Assembly: GCA_027014605.1 (NCBI GenBank)
Contig: JALWDJ010000029.1
Location: forward strand, 1 to 41,394
Length of the DNA: 41,394 nt
Reading direction: 5' to 3'
Origin: Campylobacteraceae bacterium
GTDB lineage: Bacteria; Campylobacterota; Campylobacteria; Campylobacterales; Sulfurovaceae
The notes under the pieces were generated by a model, which did not search any database, was not told the DNA's origin, and saw only the letters and a program-made list of their open reading frames with translations. Position numbers and translations under genes: made by a program. Below are positions 1 through 15,956 of the stretch, in pieces (position 1 is the stretch's first letter; every line of letters starts with the position of its first letter).

Positions 1-182
1 TTAAAGATAATATAGTCTCTTTAAAGCTATTTTTAAGTATTTTTTTGAAATCTTTAAAATGCCTATTTTATGGGCTTTTGGCAAAGTTTTATTGAAAAAC
101 TAAATTTCGATTAAGCTTATTTTAAGGAAAAAAAATGTATTATTTTTTTTAGAAAACGCCGAAATATAGTTATTTTGTTGCT
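1..182 (+). promoter_or_regulatory. Probable CRISPR leader (AT-rich, non-coding)
   Basis: This is a very AT-rich stretch directly before the first CRISPR repeat, with A- and T-runs and no convincing gene. The opposite end of the array carries the decayed repeats, so the leader and its promoter should lie here and the array should be transcribed left to right. One reading frame stays open from position 3 to about 110, but the peptide resembles no Cas protein tail I recognise. The leader role is inferred from position and array polarity. Confidence 0.55.
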
Positions 183-884
183 GTTTTAATATACTCCCTT
201 ATAGGGTTTGAAATGGACTTTTTGGTCATACAATAAAGATACCAAATCCGTTTTAATATACTCCCTTATAGGGTTTGAAATATCCCTAATAGCCCTTAAC
301 CTCTTATTTTTAATTAGTTTTAATATACTCCCTTATAGGGTTTGAAATACAGTGGGGAATAATAAACTCTTGATTGTCATTTGTTTTAATATACTCCCTT
401 ATAGGGTTTGAAATTCTGAAGCTATCCCAGCAATAGCGAGAGCAATGCTGTTTTAATATACTCCCTTATAGGGTTTGAAATAACTCTTTGGTGGTGGTAC
501 TGCATAATCTCCAATCATTTGTTTTAATATACTCCCTTATAGGGTTTGAAATGCTCCAATATCTCCTACATATTTTTGGTATATTGGTTTTAATATACTC
601 CCTTATAGGGTTTGAAATTCGTAAACAGTAAAGCTTCCGAAAGGAGTTATTAGTTTTAATATACTCCCTTATAGGGTTTGAAATTGCCTTTGGGGGGTCT
701 GTTGGGGCAAAGATTGGTGGTTTTAATATACTCCCTTATAGGGTTTGAAATTAATATATTGGAAATGTCACTTTTGCCAAAGTGGGTTTTAATATACTCC
801 CTTATAGAGTTTGAAATAAAATAAAAATACCTTTATATACTTCATCAATTATGTTTTAATATACTTCTTTAAGGAGTTTTAATA
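183..884 (+). CRISPR. CRISPR array, 11 repeats / 10 spacers
   Basis: The 32-nt repeat starts GTTTTAATATACTCCC and ends AGGGTTTGAAAT. Copies start at 183, 250, 317, 383, 450, 521, 587, 653, 720 and 786, and a strongly degenerate copy starts at 853. The first nine are identical, the tenth has one G-to-A change, and the eleventh diverges throughout its second half, as is typical of the leader-distal end. Spacers are 34-39 nt, mostly 34-35, and all differ. The repeat holds a short inverted repeat, CCCT-TAT-AGGG. No cas gene lies in the window, so the subtype cannot be assigned from context; repeats with this GTTT start and GAAAT-like end are commonly linked to type I-B or type III systems. Several spacers have open reading frames of phage-protein character, for example spacer 4 (415-449) and spacer 8 (685-719), but no target can be named. 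Confidence 0.97.
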
Positions 885-976
885 TGAGAATTAATAATTA
901 TTATGTTAAGATAAACTTATTTAAATAATATTTGTGTTATATTATCATTCAATATTTTATAAAAATAAGGAATAAA

Positions 977-1831
977 ATGAAAAGAGTATTATCAATAGTG
1001 GCATTAAGTACTTGTTTAACTATGGGTACGGTATATGCAAATGAGGTGAAAGTCAATAATAAAGTTGAAGAAGTTAGCAAACAGCAGAGTGGAATAGTTA
1101 TTAATCTAGCAGGAAAACAGAGAATGTTAACTCAAAAAATGAGTAAAGAGGCTCTATTTATAGCAAAAGGTATTGATGTTGATAAAAATAGGGAGGCACT
1201 TGCTAAAACCTCTGAACTATTTGATAAAACACTCAAGGGATTAATTGCAGGCGATAAAGAGTTAAATCTACCAAAAACAGAGAATAAAGAGATTGTCGCT
1301 CAACTAGAAAAAGTAACAGAATTATGGAAATCTTTTAAAGCTAATATAGATAAAGTTATTGCAGGAAAAAGTGATAAAGCAACACTTGAAGCTATTTCTA
1401 AAGAGAACCTTCCTCTTCTTAAAAATATGAATGAAGCTGTAGGAATGTATGCAAAAGCTAGTAGTTCTAAACTTAATCCTAAGATGGCAAAAAAAATTAA
1501 TTTAGCAGGTAAGCAGAGAATGCTAACTCAAAAGATGACAAAAGAGTTGCTTTTAGTAGCAAATGGAATTGATGTTGATGCTAATAAAGAGAATCTTAAA
1601 AAGACTGCTAATCTATTTGAAACGACTCTAAAAGACTTAATAACTAACTGTAAACATGATGATATTAAAAAGCAATTAGAAACTGTTGATAAATTATGGA
1701 ATGACTATAAAGTAATCATTGAAAAAGCAGATACTAGCGATGCATCTCTAAAAAAGGCTGAAGAGTTAAATATGCCTCTACTTAAAGAGATGAATAAAGC
1801 TGTTAAAATGATTGAGGCTTCTATTAAATAA
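977..1831 (+). CDS. Secreted protein with two PilJ-type (NarX/PilJ N-terminal-like) repeats
   Basis: The protein is 284 aa. The ATG at 977 is preferred over an upstream in-frame start at 932, because AAGGA precedes it and a clear signal peptide then begins at residue 1 (MKRVLSIVA..., predicted cleavage after VYA, residue 21). The mature protein is two tandem helical repeats, each opening with the motif NLAGKQRMLTQKM (residues 43-55 and 175-187, about 132 residues apart). This is the hallmark of the PilJ family (PF13675), usually the periplasmic input domain of chemoreceptors and nitrate/nitrite sensors. Here there is no transmembrane segment after the signal peptide and no HAMP, MCP or kinase domain, so it is a free periplasmic or exported protein, perhaps a ligand-binding partner. 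It stands alone between the CRISPR array and a terminator. The family assignment is firm; ligand and role are unknown. Confidence 0.85.
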   Translation: MKRVLSIVALSTCLTMGTVYANEVKVNNKVEEVSKQQSGIVINLAGKQRMLTQKMSKEALFIAKGIDVDKNREALAKTSELFDKTLKGLIAGDKELNLPKTENKEIVAQLEKVTELWKSFKANIDKVIAGKSDKATLEAISKENLPLLKNMNEAVGMYAKASSSKLNPKMAKKINLAGKQRMLTQKMTKELLLVANGIDVDANKENLKKTANLFETTLKDLITNCKHDDIKKQLETVDKLWNDYKVIIEKADTSDASLKKAEELNMPLLKEMNKAVKMIEASIK

Positions 1832-1838
1832 TTAAAAT

Positions 1839-1863
1839 AATCCCTAGCTAAAAGCTAGGGATT
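1839..1863. terminator. Bidirectional intrinsic terminator between convergent genes
   Basis: A perfect 11-bp inverted repeat (AATCCCTAGCT / AGCTAGGGATT) with an AAA loop lies between the PilJ-repeat gene and the convergent epimerase gene. T-rich sequence follows on both strands. Confidence 0.85.
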
Positions 1864-1878
1864 TAACTATCTATTTTT

Positions 1879-2778
1879 TCATTTTTTATTACTACTATAT
1901 TTATTACTTATTTTAGTATCAATCACTTGAATACACTCTAAAAGTCCTTGTCCCAAATCTATATATGGATTTGCTACAAGTTTTTTAGCTACGCTTGGGT
2001 GGTATGAGTATGGTGTAATTTTATAGTGTCCCATATTGGAGTTATCTATTTGAGTTATCTCTAATCTATTTCCCATTATCTCATTTATCATAGTTAAAAG
2101 CTCTATGCGTTTTAGTCTTTCTGCTCCTGTTAAGATAATATGCTCATTTTCATAGTTTCTATCTTCTAATATATCAACAGATAATTTAGCAGTATCTGCT
2201 GCATGGACATACTCTCTTAAATCCTCTCCATCACCTTTAAACTCTAATTTTCCATATTTAATTGCACTCTCTAATAAATTATAGATATAGTTATTGTGAC
2301 TTGCTCTCTCCCCATATATAGAGCCATATCTAATAATTGTATATTTTAACCCATATCTTCTATAGTACTCCTCTGTAAGCTTTTCAGAGCTATGTTTACT
2401 AATCCCATAAAAAGAGCCTTCACTACTTAGAGCATAAGCACTACTTGCATAGATAAATCTCTCTATATTACTATACCTACAAGCCTCTAATATATTTAAA
2501 TTTCCCATTACATTAACATTCATTGTATTGATGGGGTCATTAATTGCATCATCTAAGTTAGCAACTGCTACAAAATTATATACAATATCAGCCTCTTTAA
2601 CAACAGCTAAGATATCATCTCTATTTAAAATATCTATAGATTTAAACATTTGATTATCTTGAAGATATTGTGATGGAGATAAATCTGCAATAGTAACGCT
2701 ATAACCTCTTCTTGTTAGCTCATCAGCCACATAAGAGCCTAAAAAACCACTTCCACCAAAGACTACAACTCTCTTCAT
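1879..2778 (-). CDS. NAD-dependent epimerase/dehydratase (extended SDR)
   Basis: The protein is 299 aa. The N-terminal Rossmann motif GGSGFLG (residues 8-14) binds NAD(P). The catalytic YxxxK is at Tyr124/Lys128, and an active-site Ser lies in the YASSAY strand near 112. This is the nucleotide-sugar epimerase/4,6-dehydratase class of extended SDRs, cytoplasmic, feeding surface-polysaccharide sugar synthesis; the exact substrate cannot be read. The ATG at 2778 is chosen over a TTG one codon upstream. With it, the stop of the preceding dehydrogenase gene overlaps the start by one base (TGATG), so the two are translationally coupled. They form a two-gene unit directly behind rpoC, which is not the usual rpoC neighbourhood. 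Confidence 0.85.
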   Translation of the reverse strand: MKRVVVFGGSGFLGSYVADELTRRGYSVTIADLSPSQYLQDNQMFKSIDILNRDDILAVVKEADIVYNFVAVANLDDAINDPINTMNVNVMGNLNILEACRYSNIERFIYASSAYALSSEGSFYGISKHSSEKLTEEYYRRYGLKYTIIRYGSIYGERASHNNYIYNLLESAIKYGKLEFKGDGEDLREYVHAADTAKLSVDILEDRNYENEHIILTGAERLKRIELLTMINEIMGNRLEITQIDNSNMGHYKITPYSYHPSVAKKLVANPYIDLGQGLLECIQVIDTKISNKYSSNKK

Positions 2779-3713
2779 CAAAAACCCTCTAATTTTAATC
2801 TTAAATTTTTAATAGCACTCATACCCATAGCCTCTACAGCCTCTTTTGAGTTCCCTCCAATATGTGGAGTGGTAATTAGATTTGGTATCTCTATAAGCTC
2901 TCTATCATTTGGTGGTTCTACCTCATAAGCATCAATTGCTCCACCACCTATAATACTATTTTTTAGTGCATATTTTAAATCAGACTCATTTATAAGTCCA
3001 CCCCTTGCACTATTTATTAAGATAGCATTTGATTTCATTAAGCTCATCTCTTTTATTGTTATTAGATTATAAGTACTCTCATCTAGTGGGATATGTAGCG
3101 TAATAAAGTCTGCTTCTTTATATATTTGCTCTTTAGAGGCTTTGATTAAATTATTCTTCTTATAATAGCTATCTTGATTTATAATATCATTTACTAAAAT
3201 TTTACATCGAAATGGTTTAAGAAGTTTAATTAACTCTTTTCCAATAAATCCAACTCCAATAACTCCAACCACTTTACCACTAAGCTCAAATCCACCATTT
3301 TTATTCCAGATACCATCTTTTAATTGATTGGAAGTAAGATATAGATTTCTACTAAGCATAAGCATATAGCCTAGTGTCATTTCAGCTACAGATAGTCTAT
3401 TTACTCCTCCACTCCAACCAATCTCTATACCTAATCTTCTACACTCATCTAAATCTAAATTATTTAACCCAACACCATATTTAGCTATTACTTTTAGATT
3501 TTTACAATGAGATAATACCTCTCTATCTATACTATCTAAACCAACTATTAAACCATCAGCATCTTTTATATACTCTATTAGCTCACTTTTAGTAAATCTT
3601 TTACTATCTAAATTTAATTTTGCATTTGGAAAGTATCTATATATCTCTTTTTGTAATATCCTGTTTTTTGAAAAAGAGGGAGAGGTTACTACAATATTCA
3701 TAAGTTTATCCAT
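2778..3713 (-). CDS. D-isomer-specific 2-hydroxyacid dehydrogenase (phosphoglycerate dehydrogenase-like)
   Basis: The protein is 311 aa. Residues 1-100 and about 290-311 form the substrate-binding domain. Residues 101-285 form the NAD domain, with GVGFIG at 153-158. The catalytic triad is visible: Arg237 in NSARGG, Glu264 in DAYEVEPP, and His284 in TPHIGG. It oxidises or reduces a D-2-hydroxyacid with NAD(H). It lacks the C-terminal ACT domain of long SerA enzymes, so calling it serA would be unsafe. Coupling to a sugar-nucleotide epimerase suggests surface-sugar or cofactor metabolism rather than serine synthesis. A second ATG four codons in (3701) is a possible start, and neither has a strong ribosome site. 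Confidence 0.82.
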   Translation of the reverse strand: MDKLMNIVVTSPSFSKNRILQKEIYRYFPNAKLNLDSKRFTKSELIEYIKDADGLIVGLDSIDREVLSHCKNLKVIAKYGVGLNNLDLDECRRLGIEIGWSGGVNRLSVAEMTLGYMLMLSRNLYLTSNQLKDGIWNKNGGFELSGKVVGVIGVGFIGKELIKLLKPFRCKILVNDIINQDSYYKKNNLIKASKEQIYKEADFITLHIPLDESTYNLITIKEMSLMKSNAILINSARGGLINESDLKYALKNSIIGGGAIDAYEVEPPNDRELIEIPNLITTPHIGGNSKEAVEAMGMSAIKNLRLKLEGF

Positions 3714-3726
3714 TTAAAATATTTAA

Positions 3727-3744
3727 TAGGAGTTATATAAACTC

Positions 3745-3747
<3 letters not shown>
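3727..3747 (-). terminator. Weak hairpin overlapping the rpoC stop codon
   Basis: TAGGAGTT and AACTCCTA form an 8-bp stem with an ATATA loop. On the minus strand it is followed by ATTAAATATTTT rather than a solid T-run. Some read-through into the dehydrogenase/epimerase pair is therefore likely. Confidence 0.5.
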
Positions 3748-12428
<8,681 letters not shown>

Positions 12429-12484
12429 TCATTTTGATATGTATATTATTATTGATGAATGTATATTTTAGATATACAAAAAAA

Positions 12485-12498
12485 CTATTGCACAATAG
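12485..12498 (-). terminator. Candidate attenuator in the rplL-rpoB gap
   Basis: On the minus strand CTATT-GTGC-AATAG forms a 5-bp stem, followed at once by seven T residues (complement of 12478-12484). The stem is weak, so only partial termination is expected. Its position between rplL and rpoB matches the place where other bacteria attenuate rpoBC relative to the ribosomal protein genes. Confidence 0.45.
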
Positions 12499-12557
12499 CT
12501 TATCACTATATCGTTATTAATCTTTTATGTGTTATTACTAATATAACACAGGAGAAC

Positions 12558-12580
12558 TCAAGCGAAATTCTATCGCTTGA
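12558..12580 (-). promoter_or_regulatory. Stem-loop just after rplL (attenuator or RNA-processing site)
   Basis: TCAAGCGA and TCGCTTGA form an 8-bp stem around a 7-base loop, nine bases past the rplL stop. In the direction of transcription no T-run follows, so it looks more like an RNA-processing or mRNA-stability element than a terminator. A T-run lies on the other side, on the plus strand. Confidence 0.45.
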
Positions 12581-12588
12581 AAAGTTTT

Positions 12589-12957
12589 TTATTTTAATTC
12601 GCAAGTAGCTCCAGCTTCCTCAATCTCTTTCTTGATTGCCTCTGCTTCCTCTTTAGATACAGCCTCTTTAATTGTTGTTGGTACATCTTCAACAGCAGCT
12701 TTTGCCTCTTTAAGACCTAGACCTGTAATTTTTCTAACAACTTTAATTGCATTTATCTTCTTAGCACCAGCTCCTGTTAAGATAACATCAAATTCTGTTT
12801 GCTCTTCAACTTCTTCTGCTACTGCACCACCACCTGCTACTACTGTAGCTTGTGCTGAAACACCAAATTTCTCTTCAAACTCTTTTACTAGTTCAGAAAG
12901 CTCTAGTACTGACATATTTGATATAAACTCTAAAACATCTTCTTTAGTGATTGCCAT
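12589..12957 (-). CDS. rplL: 50S ribosomal protein L7/L12
   Basis: The 122-aa protein is the multicopy stalk protein that recruits translation GTPases. The N-terminal dimerisation helices span residues 1-35. An Ala/Gly/Glu-rich hinge lies near 38-52. The C-terminal domain carries the conserved [20 protein letters not shown] surface that contacts EF-Tu and EF-G. ATG at 12957 has AAGGAAAT upstream. It follows rplJ closely, as in almost all bacteria, and its excess over L10 is usually set translationally. Confidence 0.98.
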   Translation of the reverse strand: MAITKEDVLEFISNMSVLELSELVKEFEEKFGVSAQATVVAGGGAVAEEVEEQTEFDVILTGAGAKKINAIKVVRKITGLGLKEAKAAVEDVPTTIKEAVSKEEAEAIKKEIEEAGATCELK

Positions 12958-12992
12958 TTCTATTTCCTTTTATTAAATTCTTTTATTTTTAA

Positions 12993-13478
12993 TTACTCTT
13001 CTTCTGATAATTTATCTGCTAATGCTTGTAAGCCAATTGTAAAATTCTGTACAGGGGCATTCCAAACATTAAGTAACATCCCAAGAAGTTCATCTCTACT
13101 TGGAAGTTTTGCCATAGCTTCGATTGTTGCTAAATCAGCAAGTTTTGACTCTATTACTCCTGATTTAATTGAGAAGTTATCTTTATTAGCTTGTGCAGAC
13201 TTATCTGCTACCTTACAAGTAGCAATTTGGTCTTCACCCCAGATAAAGATGTTATTGTTAACAAGCTCCATCTCATCACAATTTGCATTTTTTAGTGCTA
13301 TTTTTGCAAGAGTGTTTTTAACTACTCGAACACTAACATCATTCTCTTTAGCTAATCTTCTAACACCCTCTAATGCCTCAACACTCATACCTTTATAATC
13401 ACATACAATTATGGCACCTTGATTGGCAAAAGAGTCTGATAGCTCATTAACTATAGCTTCTTTCTCTGTCCTAGTCAT
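12993..13478 (-). CDS. rplJ: 50S ribosomal protein L10
   Basis: The 161-aa protein is the scaffold that anchors L7/L12 dimers to 23S rRNA. Its N-terminal domain begins MTRTEKEAIVNELSDSF and includes the VCDYKGMSVE and VVKNTLAKIAL segments; the C-terminal helix binds L12. The ATG at 13478 is chosen because AAAGGAG lies six bases upstream. A longer open frame back to 13517 would run through a conserved-looking leader structure and adds a sequence with no L10 homology. The preceding leader probably mediates repression by the L10-L12 complex. Confidence 0.96.
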   Translation of the reverse strand: MTRTEKEAIVNELSDSFANQGAIIVCDYKGMSVEALEGVRRLAKENDVSVRVVKNTLAKIALKNANCDEMELVNNNIFIWGEDQIATCKVADKSAQANKDNFSIKSGVIESKLADLATIEAMAKLPSRDELLGMLLNVWNAPVQNFTIGLQALADKLSEEE

Positions 13479-13499
13479 TGGTTCTCCTTTCGACCTATA

Positions 13500-13561
13500 A
13501 TAGGGTGTTGTCTCCAACTTACCTATCTCTTCAGATAGATTAATTAAGCTTTCGCCCCTAT
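13500..13561 (-). promoter_or_regulatory. Putative L10-leader autoregulatory RNA
   Basis: In the rplJ 5' untranslated region (minus strand), an outer stem pairs 13556-13561 (ATAGGG in the RNA) with 13500-13505 (CCCTAT). It encloses a perfect inner hairpin at 13523-13538 (CTATCT-GAAG-AGATAG), joined by purine-rich internal-loop sequence. A long-range stem enclosing a short hairpin and an internal loop just upstream of the rplJ ribosome site is the general plan of L10-leader RNAs, which bind L10(L12)4. I identified it by eye; a covariance model has not been applied. Confidence 0.55.
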
Positions 13562-13583
13562 CATCTTTAGTCTAAAATAAATC

Positions 13584-13624
13584 TATGCTATTGAGCATAA
13601 AGTAAGGGGCATTTAAAAATGCCC
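13584..13624 (-). terminator. Tandem hairpins after rplA
   Basis: The first hairpin, 13607-13624, is GGGCATTT-TT-AAATGCCC, 13 bases past the rplA stop. The second, 13584-13599, is TATGCT-CAAT-AGCATA and is followed on the minus strand by ATTTATTTT. Together they could terminate partially between rplKA and rplJL, just before the L10 leader. Confidence 0.5.
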
Positions 13625-13637
13625 TAAACTTTATACT

Positions 13638-14339
13638 CTATTTAATATCTAATAACTCAGTAGTATCTAGTGTAATAGCAGGACTCATGGTTAGAGATAA
13701 TGCACCATTTAAGATATATCTACCCTTTGCTGCTGCTGGTTTTGATTTATTAATTTTCTCTACAAAAACTCTAAAATTCTCTTCAATTTTATCTTTACTA
13801 AAACTGGATTTTCCGATTCCAGCATGAATATTTCCTTTTTTATCGACTCTAAAGTTTACTTTTCCACCCTTAGCTTCTTTTACAGCTTTGGCTACATCCA
13901 TAGTAACTGTTCCTGTCTTTGGGTTAGGCATAAGACCTTTTGGACCTAAAATTCTAGCTACTCTTCCTAGAGTTCCCATCATATCTGGTGTTGCAATTAC
14001 AGTATCAAAATTGATATTCCCCTCTTGTATTTGCTCAATTAATTCAGTTGAACCTACAATATCAGCACCTGCTTCTCTTGCTTCATCTGCTTTTGCATCT
14101 TTCGCAAATACAGCAACTCTTACTGTTTTACCTGTTCCATTTGGAAGAATAACAGAACCTCTAATCATCTGATCTGCATGTCTTGGGTCAACATTAAGAT
14201 TTAATGCAACCTCAACAGTCTCATCAAATTTTGCAGATTTCAACTCTGGAAGAAGCTCAATAGCCTCTTTTACAGAGTATTTTTTCTTAGTATCAATCTT
14301 TTCTAAAAGAGCTTTTCTCTTTTTAGTTATCTTTTTCAT
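13638..14339 (-). CDS. rplA: 50S ribosomal protein L1
   Basis: The 233-aa protein is the full-length L1 of the 23S rRNA L1 stalk; in many bacteria it also represses the rplKA message. Conserved blocks are visible: [20 protein letters not shown], the glycine-rich [22 protein letters not shown] region near 125-145, and [22 protein letters not shown] at 14339 follows GGAGAG. It sits between rplK (52-bp gap) and rplJ in the standard order. Confidence 0.98.
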   Translation of the reverse strand: MKKITKKRKALLEKIDTKKKYSVKEAIELLPELKSAKFDETVEVALNLNVDPRHADQMIRGSVILPNGTGKTVRVAVFAKDAKADEAREAGADIVGSTELIEQIQEGNINFDTVIATPDMMGTLGRVARILGPKGLMPNPKTGTVTMDVAKAVKEAKGGKVNFRVDKKGNIHAGIGKSSFSKDKIEENFRVFVEKINKSKPAAAKGRYILNGALSLTMSPAITLDTTELLDIK

Positions 14340-14391
14340 CTATCTCTCTCCACGATATAAAAATCTCCCACTAGATAGTGGTAATAGTATC

Positions 14392-14817
14392 TTATGCAGT
14401 AATCTCTACACCCATACTTCTACAAGTACCCTCAATAATTTTTGCTGCCATATCTCTATCATCTGTATTTAAATCAGCAATTTTTTGCTCAACAATCTCA
14501 TAAATTTGCTCTTTAGTTAATGAACCTACTTTATTTTTAAGTGGATTATCTGAGCCACTTTTAATATTAGCAGCTTTCATAATAAGTTCACTTGCTGGTG
14601 GCTGTTTTGTCTCAAATGTAAAACTTCTATCTGCATAGACTGTAATCTCAACAGGAACTTTAAATCCCATCTTATCTTTTGTTCTCTCATTAAAAGCCTT
14701 ACAGAACTCCATAATATTAACACCTCTCTGTCCAAGAGCTGGACCTACAGGTGGTGATGGATTAGCTGAACCAGCTGATATCATTAACTTAAATTTTTCA
14801 GTTATTTTTTTTGCCAC
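14392..14817 (-). CDS. rplK: 50S ribosomal protein L11
   Basis: The 141-aa protein binds the GTPase-associated centre of 23S rRNA. The proline-rich linker-facing segment ([20 protein letters not shown]) sits at 19-38, and the C-terminal RNA-binding domain ends with [11 protein letters not shown]. The start is GTG at 14817 with AAGGAG eight bases upstream. It begins a new segment after a strong terminator hairpin that follows nusG. Confidence 0.98.
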   Translation of the reverse strand: MAKKITEKFKLMISAGSANPSPPVGPALGQRGVNIMEFCKAFNERTKDKMGFKVPVEITVYADRSFTFETKQPPASELIMKAANIKSGSDNPLKNKVGSLTKEQIYEIVEQKIADLNTDDRDMAAKIIEGTCRSMGVEITA

Positions 14818-14865
14818 TGTTTTCTCCTTATATTAAATAGTAATTTATTTTTAGATTAAATAAAA

Positions 14866-14901
14866 ACTTCAGTAATTAAAACTTGTTTTTATTACTGAAG
14901 T
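14866..14901 (-). terminator. Strong intrinsic terminator between nusG and rplK
   Basis: The arms 14866-14882 and 14885-14901 form a 17-bp stem with one mismatch and a TT turn (outer part ACTTCAGTAAT / ATTACTGAAGT). On the minus strand it is followed directly by TTTTTATTT. It should separate the tRNA-tuf-secE-nusG unit from the rplKAJL-rpoBC unit, at least partially. Confidence 0.75.
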
Positions 14902-14915
14902 CTTCTACTTCAGTT

Positions 14916-15446
14916 TTATATAATCTTCTCCACCTGTGTATGTAATATTTCTACAGGTGTATTTCTACCAAAAATAGATACATTTAATTTTAATTTACCA
15001 TGGTCAAGGTCATACTCTTCAACCATACCTGTAAAATTGGAAAATGGCCCTTCAATAATACGAACCATCTCACCATTTTCAAAATCAACTTTAGGTTTTG
15101 GAGCAGATTTATTTTCCATTTTGTCTAAAATTACTTTAATATCTGCTTCACTTAGTGGAGTTGCATTCTTTCCCTCCCCAATAAATCTTGAAACTTTTGG
15201 AAGTCTTTGAACTTTATGCCATAAAGAGGTATCTAAATCAACATGAGCAAATACATACCCAGGGTATAGTGTTCTCTCTGTAATTTTTTTCTCTCCATTT
15301 TTAACCTCTATAACCTCTTCAGTAGGAACAATAATACTATCTACCTTATCTTCTATTCCATGTTCTACAGCTAAGAGTTCAATACCTCTTTTAACTGCTT
15401 GTTCGCTACCAGAGTAAACTTGTATTGCATACCATTGAAGTGCCAT
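14916..15446 (-). CDS. nusG: Transcription termination/antitermination protein NusG
   Basis: The 176-aa protein has an N-terminal NGN domain (residues 3-110, starting LQWYAIQVYSGSEQAV and including LYPGYVFAHV) that binds the polymerase clamp. The C-terminal KOW domain has GEMVRIIEGPFSNFTG near 125-140. It links transcription to Rho or to the ribosome. The ATG lies one base after the secE stop, so the two are coupled. A strong terminator follows. Confidence 0.98.
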   Translation of the reverse strand: MALQWYAIQVYSGSEQAVKRGIELLAVEHGIEDKVDSIIVPTEEVIEVKNGEKKITERTLYPGYVFAHVDLDTSLWHKVQRLPKVSRFIGEGKNATPLSEADIKVILDKMENKSAPKPKVDFENGEMVRIIEGPFSNFTGMVEEYDLDHGKLKLNVSIFGRNTPVEILHTQVEKII

Positions 15447-15447
15447 A

Positions 15448-15633
15448 TTAGTTCCCTATAGCCATTGAAACTATTGCTGACATTAGCATATCAACAAGTG
15501 CTAAGAAAACTGATATAACAGTTACAACAATAAAAACAGCAATAAATGCTTGTCTAACTTGTACTTTTGTCGGAAATATAACTTTTCTTATCTCTTCTTT
15601 AACATGTGTAAAATATGTTGTTAATTTTTCCAT
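15448..15633 (-). CDS. secE: Preprotein translocase subunit SecE
   Basis: The 61-aa protein is the short, single-span SecE typical outside the enteric bacteria. An amphipathic N-terminal helix (residues 1-30, with the conserved EEIRKVIFPTKVQVRQA) precedes one transmembrane helix at about 32-56. It clamps the SecY channel in the inner membrane. It is placed between tRNA-Trp and nusG, the classic arrangement. Confidence 0.96.
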   Translation of the reverse strand: MEKLTTYFTHVKEEIRKVIFPTKVQVRQAFIAVFIVVTVISVFLALVDMLMSAIVSMAIGN

Positions 15634-15654
15634 TTTTATAATTACCTTTAATTA

Positions 15655-15730
15655 TGGCAGGCCAAGAGGGACTCGAACCCCCGACACCTGGTTTTGGAGA
15701 CCAGTGCTCTACCAACTGAGCTATTGGCCT
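15655..15730 (-). tRNA. tRNA-Trp (CCA)
   Basis: 76 nt including an encoded 3' CCA. The acceptor stem AGGCCAA/TTGGCCT pairs fully. The anticodon stem CTGGT/ACCAG encloses loop CTCCAAA, giving anticodon CCA. It lies between rpmG and secE. Confidence 0.97.
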
Positions 15731-15757
15731 AAGAATTTTTAGTAGAAGATAAAGCTA

Positions 15758-15910
15758 TTACAGCTTCATCTCTTTGTGTATAGTGTGACACTTACACCAT
15801 TTGCAGTACTTTTTTAAAGCAAGTTTCTCTGCTGTATTTCTTTTATTCTTAGTTGTATGATAGTTTCTTCTAGTACACTTTTCACAACCTAAATGAATTG
15901 TTTCTCTCAT
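15758..15910 (-). CDS. rpmG: 50S ribosomal protein L33
   Basis: The protein is 50 aa, beginning MRETIHLGCEKCTRRNYH and ending KWCKCHTIHKEMKL. The two pairs CEKC (Cys9, Cys12) and CKWC (Cys36, Cys39) form a zinc ribbon, so this is the zinc-binding (C+) form of L33. It is a small protein of the large subunit near the E site. ATG at 15910 has AGGAG seven bases upstream. It sits between tuf and tRNA-Trp, as in many Campylobacterota. Confidence 0.96.
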   Translation of the reverse strand: MRETIHLGCEKCTRRNYHTTKNKRNTAEKLALKKYCKWCKCHTIHKEMKL

Positions 15911-15927
15911 TGTTTCTCCTAAAAATT

Positions 15928-15952
15928 AGGGTTGCCAAAAGTGGCAATCCCT
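15928..15952 (-). terminator. Intrinsic terminator/attenuator after tuf
   Basis: On the minus strand AGGGATTGCCA, loop CTTT and TGGCAACCCT form a 10-bp stem with one bulged base, followed by AATTTTT. It lies five bases past the tuf stop and abuts the rpmG ribosome site. It probably lowers rpmG-secE-nusG transcription relative to tuf. Confidence 0.7.
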
Positions 15953-15956
15953 ACAA

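Noticed and set aside
3-110. Open frame of about 35 codons at the left edge, possibly the end of a cas gene
   Set aside because: The peptide is a low-complexity Leu/Phe/Lys string with no recognisable Cas2 or Cas6 ending, and a run this long is not rare by chance in AT-rich DNA.
932-976. 15-residue N-terminal extension of the PilJ-repeat protein
   Set aside because: The start at 977 has a ribosome site and begins a clean signal peptide; the extension would place charged residues ahead of it.
977-1831. Calling the PilJ-repeat protein a chemoreceptor
   Set aside because: It has no transmembrane, HAMP or signalling domain.
2778-3713. Naming the dehydrogenase serA
   Set aside because: It is short, lacks an ACT domain, and is coupled to a sugar epimerase, so a serine-pathway role is not supported.
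13479-13517. Upstream start of rplJ adding 13 residues
   Set aside because: It runs through the candidate leader RNA, has no L10-like sequence, and lacks the good ribosome site found before 13478.
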